Part shown: one piece after another, positions 20,001 to 26,900 of the stretch
Position numbering within the stretch: position 1 is the stretch's first letter
Layout: every line of letters starts with the position of its first letter
DNA from: an uncultured Desulfuromonas sp.
GTDB lineage: Bacteria; Desulfobacterota; Desulfuromonadia; Desulfuromonadales; Desulfuromonadaceae
Direction of reading: 5' to 3'
Assembly (NCBI RefSeq): GCF_963678835.1
Contig: NZ_OY787469.1
Location: forward strand, 2,046,001-2,110,000
Length of the DNA: 64,000 nt
Program-made: the position numbers and the translations under genes
The notes under the pieces: generated by a model
Seen by the model: only the letters and a program-made list of their open reading frames with translations
What the model was told of the DNA's origin: nothing
Databases searched by the model: none

Positions 20001-20808
20001 TCTGGAAGGTAAAGAGGACAGAGGTGACGATAACCAGGCCACTCTGTTCTCGGTCACTCAGCTGGATGCTCCGGATGATTTGCCCGATGGAATGAACATG
20101 CCGCTCGGCTTGCTCAGTTTTACCGTGGATGTTGAAAATATTGGTGAAACAGAGACCTTCAGCCTCTATGTCGAAGGCGGTCTTGATATCAACGGCTATT
20201 GGAAACAGGATGCCGACGGCGACTGGGTCAACCTGGCCAGCAGTGTTTACGGTGGTGCCGTTGTTGAAGAGGGCAACAAGGTTCGTCTTGACTTCCAGAT
20301 TACTGACGGCGGTGAATTTGACGCTGATGGTGAAGCCAACGGCATTATTGTTGATCCGGGCGCTCCGGGCTATATGGACAGCCCGGCCGTCGATGTCATC
20401 CGTTTCTACAACCCTTCCAGGACGTTACATATGTACAGCGCCCTGGACGGTGAAATCGGCGTCTTGAGCGCAGAAGACAGCGGTTGGGTGGTCGAAGGAC
20501 CGGCGTTCAAGGTTGACGCGGATGACTGCTGCGATGTCTACCGCTTCTTCAACGCCTTTACCGGCGATCATTTCTTTACCGCCAATGAGGCTGAAGCCCA
20601 GGGGTTGATGGCCAATGAAGCCAGCGGTTACACCTACGAAGGCATTGCCTTCCAGGTTGCCGACAGCGGCTCAGCCGATGACGCCATCAACCGCTACTAC
20701 AAAGCTGAAACCGGCGAACATTTTTATACCGACAGTGCCGAAGAGGGTGTTATCGTCACCGGCCAGCTTGGTTATGTTTACGAAGGTGTTCTCGGCTACG
20801 GGGCTTGA
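8017..20808 (+). CDS. Giant DUF4347 adhesin-like protein with cadherin/Ig-like repeats and a C-type-lectin domain
   Basis: 4263 aa, acidic, almost Cys-free and without a signal peptide, as expected of a type I secretion substrate. Residues about 10-175 form a DUF4347 domain (LHILSHGSSGSLDF, DILLYGCDVASGEEG, GSALLGGDWDLE). A long array of Ig/cadherin-like repeats follows, many joined by NDAP motifs. A C-type-lectin-like domain lies at about 1248-1394 (WADAKTAADG, WIGASDEAVEGEWRW, NWNLNEPND). Near the C-terminus are a SwmB-like repeat (about 3706-3805), a cadherin domain (about 3828-3925), a Ca-binding-like GDGNGDGQADS, a choice-of-anchor-U-like domain (about 3968-4120) and a DUF5648-like domain (about 4126-4262). 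RTX nonapeptides are absent. The likely role is surface attachment or aggregation. A GGAGG site decides the start, and the promoter carries phased repeats. Confidence 0.93.
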   Translation: MTTENISGSQILFIDAGLSEIDTLLAGVAPGTEIVILNETTPVLDQIAQRLDGESAVDALHILSHGSSGSLDFSAGSLTLDSLADSTNSAALTTIRDSLSSDADILLYGCDVASGEEGESFIAALANATGADIAASTDLTGSALLGGDWDLEASTGSIEASAPISAQQLNDYEGTLALPGAHSGSSGGEVFIGGNYIELGISAVGSFGTSGTKPGDFYGTSGSTKIGMSNDADGFGSGTNLAIDYFLPGTPEERWAVGYDGSTTASFSQLNGNTGTISGNSVTNQSSGNNLKATFSATVNSALGVTQVHSFSTDDKFFKTEVTLTNNSGSTMTDVRFMRSFDPDNTKYYGGAYSTTNTVEQTYASDGAAVVSAVSATGDAYYNDANATAKILFYSSDSRAYGSNFGFKNTSPYAAPEQAKGYTTNSDSAIAITFKLGTLAVGASVTFTYFTSLDTADISETISQIEAASNPAPTFTAFAAPVDTTNEDTQVEITFADLAAQGDEADQQPNPKDPLEEGDPLLVEGEVDAFVVTSVKSGTLKIGTDAGSATNWNPGTNDVIDATHHAYWTPDLNENTIENGSTALDAFAVKARDTDGLLSNSAVTATVDVTAVNDAPHFASTSPVTLAGINEDQSTLNGASVTDLVGPRFTDADAGSSMGGIIIVGDASTPEQGTWQYSTDDGVTWFAVGTVAADNGLALPNDAKLRFVPTEHWNGTPGDLTIYMTDNEYAGGYTNADTRDTETDLSVSGVSDNSVQIGTEVYSINDLPEFTSAPGEASLTETATWDDAVEAGKVEVASGALTGTLSATDQEDVVEDGGTLTFTIRGGTTVDTTVTKDGFYGTLTLDTDTNAWTYTPDNFQAINALGEGIVAEDTFEFKVYDSDGGSVTQTLTITLTGTNDVPVLNSAISDQTFNGQGTWSYQIPADTFTDAEGLDLAYSVTLDGTPLSDSFTEPYDDGNPATWMCFDETTRTLTTLPGVDLAALMTDPLSVVVTAEDSVGATIDDTFQITLDVNASNPNPAVGNIAPTSTDDHISLASGAELVLSVDDFGTFSDANGDTLAAVKITSLPSDGDLYHLKDSIWSGVLSGDVISSADIVDGKLRFVAGTNATELSFQVGDGTDFSGDYALTVDVTSTSGGITLDGSDVTTAEASTWTNVYSSDPLSGFDGGDTVRVIVEADGGTIKLTDTTGLTVITTGYGNATDGTATSIAFEGSQAAVNAALQTLQANLGANPDITLDLSTVLGGSAYNPENGHYYEVVTIADSGTISWADAKTAADGMEFDGLQGYLATITSAEENDFILSKLPTDGWIGASDEAVEGEWRWVTGPEAGTLFSVGNGTPVTQPGKYANWNLNEPNDSTPGEDYGEYYASDGTALGRWNDLDGSALNAYIVEYGGMATDLAAKVANTTITLTKLDTAPVLSLAGDANYTENAVAKALNPTIQITDQDSTTLAEATVTILTDKVDGDSLSFTNDDAVTYGNIAAAYNAGTGVMTLDSAGATATIAQWQAALQSITFESTSDDPGSSRQIQWQITDPDAHVSNVATTTITVSEVNDAPTVTALADVNANAGEALNINIGDIFTDPEGDTITYSATLADGSALPDWLSFDAATHIFSGNPPAGTPYLDLKVIGTDDGTPNEAASTTFRLNLAQPDSGAAASNNSGSITISDDNGGSVALNDQLTATAPVDEDGYTPADVVYQWQVSRDGGTTWSDISGATAETYTITQNESSSQVRVQAFYTDDGGFAEEPVSNVLVVPALNVTGVVTVTGAASPGNTLVATLNDANGLTTATPTYTWYRGDTNGAKTTAIGGNFSSYTLTNDDGGKYITVEVSYTDDEGTAETVSDSSAQIQLGIVAPVANNDVGSADEAGGIDNADGGSNASGNLFANDTDANAGDTKALSALRSGATEGLGSIGLLEGSEYVVSGSHGTLRVDKDTGDYTYTVNQWGWSVEDLQSGETLTDSFNYTVNDSTDLSDTGVLTITINGANDAPTVRDLPSSVSVVEDAKTAIPLSAPFSMSDVDSDGDFTVKLTASEGKLTGASKDGVTVDGSESSTLTLTGTLSAVNAWLNADDTLYYTSAPNDNGVAGAVLTLTAADANGSGEVTLGTVNVDITAANDAPILDLNADNSLADGVVEADALAAGADLSGNDHAVVFRPRGSAVNVVDSDCLITDIDGDTTLVGATAEITDGAWDNSFTIIYETLTSTAGASYVGVGGTITITGNGTGSNGLTGATKLTFSGEASHADYQAVLETIQYNNSLDSAFAGSRNVTIAVLDKAPVDGGLESNAASFTIEAANTNIAVGQMIYIDDVDSGQTVAAVIDNTHFVASGPLTDLSDGDSLSFTLDGANITTATAKADLEADGYVAAAATTTVMVLWTPVVDLNGNATAGTDHTTSFTEGDAGTSISTPDALVTDQDGNLQSLTLEIQNPVDGDDDILFLLSDVVSNLAANGITTTFYNESGGEIGNGDNGVHKIIFSGDKDATYFQLGLRAVEYKNTSENPDVTPRVITVNIVDQAGNDGVPASTTINIIPVNDAPVIDTNSADTLLEGGVVVLGNDNLSSSDVDDDDASLRYVVTDAPDHGTLFRDNNGNDEVDAGEALAVDGTFTQSDIDANVIKYVHDGSETTADAFGFKVEDGLEDGVTAPSATFNLTIDPVNDVPVGQPTISGVLEPGETLTANTDGISDGDGPETLVFSYQWQADGVNIAGATNQTFDLTADQSGKEITVVVTYTDAGGTTENLTSDASDSVAYINSDSAGGVAIIDDGTPQAGETLSVDTSGVTDDDGLGPFTYQWQVSTDGGVTWNDVESATDPTYTLPVDAAVDDQYQVIVNYTDGHGFSESLTSGSVTLVDAAAEPNHEPWLDAIGDNPSAIDGSAALFSAVSVDTVEDGQFITELVLTVSGLADGTDEKLTIDGEDIELSDAVSGTTASGAVDYSVAVAGVTATVTLTHAGLSEAEAQALVEGLAYKNTKTDGAEPPSADPTAGLRVVSLLSLTDDGGTADGGDDSGAIGLSSTVDVGPSGANTAPTASGDNAAAVLEGGVLTFAGADVAATDTEQPGLRVVLDSDPTSGTLFRDIDGDGLVGDGEALSATDSFALDDIAAGRIKYLHDGSDSASDSFTYHVTDGLASSDSDGVTDGDQPETFTVTTTPVNDAPTLTALAADPAFTEGDAAVALFSSSDASPIEAGQNLTKLIVQVSGLRDDSDETLTLDGTSIALTHGTTGTTGGAVGVVYDVSITGGTATVTLTKTADSATWNGLIDALAYENTSEDPTEGSRAVTLQSLSDDGGIANGGVDQADISVTSTVTVGASNSAPTLTPVDFNVNEGGSFTLSTTQIAAADVDTPLGDLVYTVATAPSQGTLYLDGNSNGQLDDGEALALSATFNHADLISGAVRYQHDGSENSDSFAVTVSDGESSSGAATVHVDRTPVNDAASILGLGSDVLNYPANSGSKTIEQGADASVVDPDSTNFDGGILRVAIDFNRDPVHDVLSIANVGTAAGEIGVAGAAVSYGGTQIGTFSGGSGTSDLVIALNANATADAVAALVKAVNFNNSDAEPDATSRSISFALSDGDGGQSAPVVVNVNIETDATPGISIANGFFIIENSQLVTALSATDGGYPPVTFSVSDTVDAGNNPDADLFEIVSGNILRFAAAPDFETPADSGGDNVYNVIIRATNEVGAFSEQALSITVLDQEPEEGVGVGDTDGPHFGYATVNGSTLTMTYTDASYLDAVNTATSGAFSVDVNGSNRGVSSVAVDASGRKVTLTLAAAVANGDTVTVSYSDPTAGDDTNALQDILGNDAASLVNAAVSNLTPGGGGSTPDPGGTLNHAPIFTGAVDFTMFENRTNVATVTAVDVDGDTVVFSITGGDDADLFTLSPSGELSFIAAPDFELPADADGNNEYLINVASSDGHGGTTLQNLSITVADVDESGGSIPPADEDLAPPIDDQGTIGDGNGDGQADSGQGLVASVVFRETDRITVDPDAPVTFVTLVADSLEGKEDRGDDNQATLFSVTQLDAPDDLPDGMNMPLGLLSFTVDVENIGETETFSLYVEGGLDINGYWKQDADGDWVNLASSVYGGAVVEEGNKVRLDFQITDGGEFDADGEANGIIVDPGAPGYMDSPAVDVIRFYNPSRTLHMYSALDGEIGVLSAEDSGWVVEGPAFKVDADDCCDVYRFFNAFTGDHFFTANEAEAQGLMANEASGYTYEGIAFQVADSGSADDAINRYYKAETGEHFYTDSAEEGVIVTGQLGYVYEGVLGYGA
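20212..20808 (+). repeat. 3' tract nearly identical to the end of giant gene 2
   Basis: The last 597 bp match 27308-27904 without gaps and with about a dozen differences by eye. The sequence just upstream is clearly more diverged (roughly 15 differences in 60 bp). It encodes the end of the choice-of-anchor-U-like domain and the DUF5648-like domain. Confidence 0.9.
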
Positions 20809-20840
20809 TTTCTTTCATCATAAAATGAGGTATTTCTTTG

Positions 20841-20869
20841 GGGCGTCCTTGCAGGACGCCCTTTTTTTT
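20841..20869 (+). terminator. Rho-independent terminator after giant gene 1
   Basis: A perfect GGGCGTCC/GGACGCCC stem with a short TTGCA-type loop is followed by eight T. It lies 32 bp after the stop codon, so the second giant gene probably has its own promoter. Confidence 0.9.
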
Positions 20870-20915
20870 AAAAATGGTCGTTATGTCTCTTTGATTGACC
20901 TAATTCATAACGGTG

Positions 20916-20945
20916 TTTACAATAACTATTTTAAAACAAAATACT
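20916..20945 (+). promoter_or_regulatory. Possible promoter of giant gene 2
   Basis: TTTACA (20916-20921) and AATACT (20940-20945) are 18 bp apart, downstream of the terminator and about 48 bp before the ATG. The hexamer matches are moderate and the GTAAGATT repeats of giant gene 1 are not present here. Confidence 0.3.
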
Positions 20946-20992
20946 TTTCATAAACACTATGTGAATTCTGTAAAAATGGGGGCTCGATCGTC

Positions 20993-23900
20993 ATGACACC
21001 TGAGATTCAAACCGTTCAAAATTCTGTCTCAACCCCTGCAGACAGCCGTACCGAGACCCTGTTTATTCTTGATAATTTGTCCGGCTGGCAAACGCTTGTC
21101 GATGCTGCACCCCAAGGATCAACTGTTGTTATTATCGACAGCACCGGAGATGCCTTGGCTCAGATGGCGGACTATCTTGCGACCCTTGATGCGGCGAGTG
21201 TTGATGCCATTCATTTGTTCAGCCATGGCAGCAGTGGGCGTTTGCTTTTGGGCGCGACAGAGCTGTCGGCAGAGAATCTGCTGGAGGAGCCCGGTCTGCT
21301 CTCTCTATTGGGTTCCGTCCTTTCTGAAGACGGTGATCTTCTTCTCTATGGCTGCAATGTTGGAGAAGGGAGTACGGGGATTGAATTTGTAAATCACCTG
21401 GCCCAGAGAACCGGCGCAGATGTTGCGGCATCGGATGATGCAACAGGTTCAGCAGCTTTGGGTGGTGACTGGATTTTGGAAACCCAGAGCGGACCGGTTG
21501 CTGTTCTCGCTTCGGATGTCTTTGCGGATTATGGTTCTCTCCTGGCAGTGTTTGATTTTTCAGGCGCGTCTTCCGGTGGTGGCAGTGTGACTCAGACGGT
21601 CAGTGGCATCACACTGACCGCAACGACGGACACCAACGGGTTATCGATCTGGAATAATGAAGCGTACGATACTTCTAATTCCGGGACTTACATAGAATTC
21701 AGCTTCAGTGCGGCTATTGACGTTACCAGCTTTAAAGTCGGTTTTCATTCAAACAGCGGGGGAGCCAATTTATTTAATATTGCCGGCACAGATGGTACGA
21801 CCAATTACACCTATAATGTTAGCCCAGGTTATAGTGATTTATATGGCACAGAGACTCCGGCCTATACCGTTGATTTGTCCGGTGGCAATGACTGGGGGAC
21901 AGTGACAAGCATCCGGGTGACCGTCAATGATGTCGGAACGGTTGCGTTTATTGCAGACGACATTGTTTTTACCGTACCACCGTCAGAGATAAATGTCAGT
22001 TACAGTGGAACGACCATTGTCGATGGCGACACCACGCCATCCAGCGGTGAAGGGACGGATTTTGGTTCCGTCGCTGCAGCAAGCGGAACCATCGTGCGGA
22101 CTTTCACCATTGAAAACTCTGGTGAGGGGCCGCTTTTTATGTCGGGGTCTCCCCTCGTCAGCATTACGGGAACCAATGCCGCGGATTTCAGTGTAACAAC
22201 GCAGCCGGATACTTCTGTCTCCAGTGGGGGATCCACAACGTTCAATGTCACATTCAATCCTTCCGCCGTTGGCACCCGCACGGCGACAATCACGATTGCC
22301 AATAACGATGCTGACGAGAATCCGTACAATTTTGATCTTCAAGGGACAGGAACGAATACCGCGCCAATGAGTAGTAACGACAGCCGAACTTTGCTTGAAG
22401 ACAGCGGCAGCACTTTGCTAACTGTGAGTGACTTCGGCAGTTTCAATGATGCCGACGGTAGCAGTCTGGTTAAAGTGCAAATTACCGCATTGGAATCAGC
22501 CGGTGTTTTGGAATATTCCAGTGACGGGTTGAGCTGGAGTGATGTAACGCTGAATCAGGAAATTACCTCTGCCGATATTGATGCCGGAAGGTTACGCTTC
22601 ACCCCCGATGCGGACGCAAATGGAACTCCTTATGCCACGATCGGTTTCAAAGTTAGTGACGGTACTGATTACAGTGCGTCTGCTTATACGCTTACGATAA
22701 ATGTTTCTGCCGAGAATGATGCTCCAACCTTTACTGCCGGAGCCGACCTGGTTGCTGTAACTGAAGACACCACTGCTCCGGGCGGTGCGAGTATTTCCAG
22801 TCTGCTCAATGGCAACTTTTCAGACATTGATGGTGACGGTTTTGCCGGCGTCGTCGTCACCGCCGATAGTTCCGACCCCGTCAATGAAGGCACGTGGCAA
22901 TATAGTACCGACGGCAGTACCTGGTACGCAATCGGGACTGTGACGACAGCGGCAGGGTTGTTGCTTGATACTACGACGTTACTCCGTTTTCTTCCCGTCG
23001 CGGACTATCATGGGACTCCGGGAGAGTTGACGGTTTACGCGGTCGACGACTCTTCAGCGACAACCTTTACAGTGGATGCCAGCAGACAAACCTACGATAC
23101 CACCAGTGATGGCGCGACCGCCAAGGTCGCGGAGGCAGGCGTCGGTCTGGGAACCAGTATCACCCCGATTGGGGATGCCCCCGTCGTCACCAACGCTGCA
23201 ACGGATGAGGATGGCCAGACCGGCAGCGGTTTGGTCGTCAGCCGCAATGCCGTCGATGGTGCCGAAGTCACCCATTTTAAAATCACCAATATCAGCGGTG
23301 GAACTCTGTATAAAAACGACGGCACCACCCAGATCAGCAACGGTGATTTTATTACCTTTGCCGAAGGGCAGGCGGGGCTGAAATTTACCCCGACAGCCGA
23401 TAGTGCCAGCAACGGCAGTTTTGATGTGCAGTCTGCTACCGATGGGGTTGGCGGCGGTCTGTCGGCATCAAGCGCTACCGCGACCATTACGGTCAATGCC
23501 GTGAACGATACGCCGACATTGACCAACCTGAATGGGGATGCCGTTTCCTACACGATCGATGGGACTGCCATCCCTCTGGATGCGTCTGGAGATGCCACCC
23601 TGAGCGATGTTGATTCCAGCGACTTTAATGGTGGCAACGTCACTGTTGCCGTCGTCGGCAATCCCTATCCCTCTGAAGACGTTCTCAGTGTCGGCATCGT
23701 CGGTGCGATCAGTGTCTCCGGCAGTAATGTCATTCATAGCGATGGGTTTACGATTGGCACCTTCTCCGGCGGCAGTGCCGGGAGCGATCTGGTGATCACC
23801 CTGAATGCCAATGCAACGGTATCGCGTGTGCGTGATCTCATCAGCGCCCTGCAGTATCTCGACAGTGATTCCTCGACGACCAATACTGCAGCTCGCAGCG

Positions 23901-26900
23901 TGCGTATCACGGTTGATGATGGTGACGGCGGCACCTCGTTGAATCAGGATGTCACGGTTTCGTTGGTGCGTGCGCCGATTATTGATCTGGATGGTGACGA
24001 TTCCAGCGGTGCGGTCAACGGTGGCTACACCGGCAGTTTCAGTGAAGACGGAGGTGCCGTTGCCGCTGCCGATAGTGATGCCGCGATCAGTGATGACGGC
24101 TCATACAAGTCCCTCACTGTGACGCTGGCCAACCATCCGGATGGTGTCGATGAAATTCTCAGTTCCAGCTACGGCAGCGGTGCCCAGACCGTCAATGGTG
24201 AGGCGGTAACCATCGGCGCCTATAACAGTGGCGACGGGACGCTGACCATTACGGTTGATGCCGGATCCGCCTCGGACGCGACGATGCAGATGCTTATTGC
24301 GTCTATTCGTTATGACAACAGCAGCGATGATCCGGATACCGCCGATCGTTCCATTACGTTTACGGCCACCGACAATGATGACAACGTCGGCACTGCCGCG
24401 ACCGCCGTGTTAAGTGTGACCAGTGTCAATGATGCCCCAACTCTGGCGGCAACCGGCAGCGATCCTAGCTATATAGAAGGGGCTGGTGCTGCGGATCTGT
24501 TTCACACCGTCACCGCATCAACCGTAGAAACGGCGGATCGATTTTCCGCAATGACCCTGACCGTGACCAATGTCAGTGATGGAGCCTTTGAGGTTTTAGG
24601 CTTTGATGGTTCGGATGTCGCTCTAACGAATGGCAACAGCGTCGTTACCGCCACCAACGGACTGACGGTGACCGTTGCCGTGGCAGGTTCCACGGCGACG
24701 GTCGGTTTCAGCGGCGAGTCTCTGACCAATGCCGAGATGCAAACCCTTGTGGATGCTCTATCCTATCGCAATACCAGTGATGATCCAACAATCGGCAGCA
24801 ACAGGGTTGTCACGATTACTGCGGTAAAAGACACCGGCGGAACCGCCAATAGTGGGCAGGATACAGCAGCGGTCAATCTTGTTTCGACCGTTGCACTGAC
24901 CGCCGTCAACGACGCGCCGGTCATCAGTGGTGTTAACGGCGACAGTTCCTCAATCGTTGCCGGTTCGGGTGCTCAAGAGGTCACGCTTTTCAACGATGCT
25001 ACAGTGACAAACGCGGATTCCGCCGATTATAACGGCGGATCTCTTCTCCTGACGCAAGGCTCGGGAACCACCAACGGCAGTTGGGGGGTGGATGGAACGA
25101 CGGTGACATCCGGTGGAGACGCGATGATCGCTGCCGGCGAAACCATTGCCGTCGGCGGCGTCGCCATCGGCATTGTGCATGCGACCAATGACGGTCAGGA
25201 CGGCAATACGCTGCAGGTTAATTTCAATGCGAATACAACCTCAGCACGCATCCAGACTCTTCTGCAAGCCGTGACCTATTCTGCTCCCAGTGCCTTAGGG
25301 GCCAGGACGTTCGCCCTGACTCTCAATGATGGCGACGGTACGGCCAACGGGGGTGATCAGGATGCCGTGGCAGGCTTTACAATCGACATTACTCCGAACC
25401 CGCCGGTGATCAGCAATCTGCATGGTGACAGCGTCAACGGTATTGTCGGTAAGGCCATCCAGGTTGATTCCGGCGGTGACGTGACCGTCAGCGATGCCGA
25501 CAGCAGCAACTTTGATACCGGCAACCTGACGATCACCAGAACCGGTGGTACAGGTAACTTTGGCCTGACCGGCAGTGGTTCCACAGGGGTCTCCTCCGGG
25601 ATCAGTACGCTTGATGCCGATGGCACCATTGCAGCAAGTGAAAACATCTATGTTGACGGAGTTGCCATCGCGAGTGTCAGTGCACCGAGCGATGGCCAGG
25701 GGACGCATAACTTGATCTTCAATTTTGACAGTAATGCGACCCCCGCACGGGTACAAACCTTGATCCGTGCCTTGAACTTTACGTCCACCACTGAAGGCAC
25801 CAACACCTTCAGCCTGACTCTCAAGGATGCAAGCAGCGGCGCAACAAGTGCTGCCGGCAACTTCGAAGTGGATCTGGCTGCCCCGACCATCACCTCAGCA
25901 ACCTACAGCACGCAGACCGGGACATTCGTTGTCACGGGCACTGACCTTCAAGCTGTTGCTGGAGATAATAACGATATTGATGCCTCACTGTTCACCATTA
26001 CCGGTGAAGGAGGGAGCACTTATACACTGACCTATAGCGTTGATGTGGAGATCAGTTCTGCAACCGAGTTTTCTCTGGTGCTCTCGGCGACGGATAAAAC
26101 CGAGGTCGATGCCCTGATCAACAACAGCGGCACAGCATCAACAGATCATACCACGTACAATCTCGCGGTATCCGCAGGCTGGAATGGGGGTGGCGGTAAT
26201 GCCGATCTGGTGGATAACGGGATCACGGCAACGTTGAATACGCCCCCGGTGATCACCAGCGACGGCGGCGACGACAGCGCCGCGATCCGGCAGACGGAAA
26301 ACGAGAGCCATGTCACCACCGTCAGCGCGACGGACGACGACGGTGATACGGTCACCTACCGCCTCGACGGCGGAGCCGACCAGGGCCGTTTCAGTATTGA
26401 TGCGGCCAGCGGTGTGCTCAGCTTCATCAGTGCCCCGGATTACGACAATCCCGTCGACGCCGACAGGGACAACAGTTACGAAGTTATTGTCACGGCCGAC
26501 GACGGCAAAGGCGGCAGCGACAGCCAGCAACTGACCATCAGCGTGGTCAACGAAGCACCGCAGATCACCAGTGACGGCGGCAACAGCTACGCTGTTCTCA
26601 GTGTTGACGAAAACCCCCTTGCCGTCACCACCATTCAGGCACACGATGCCGATAACGACAGCATTACTTACCGGATCAGCGGGGGGATCGATGCCGACCA
26701 GTTCCAGATCGATGCGGCCAGCGGCATGCTCAGCTTCATTGCCGCTCCCGACTATGAAAACCCGAGTGATAACGGCGGCAACAACAACTATGTCGTTCGC
26801 GTTACCGCCGTGGACAGTCACGGAGCCGACGATGTTCAAACCCTGAGCATTAACGTCGTCAACGTCGACGAAAGCGGTGATCCCGTACAACCCGGCGATG

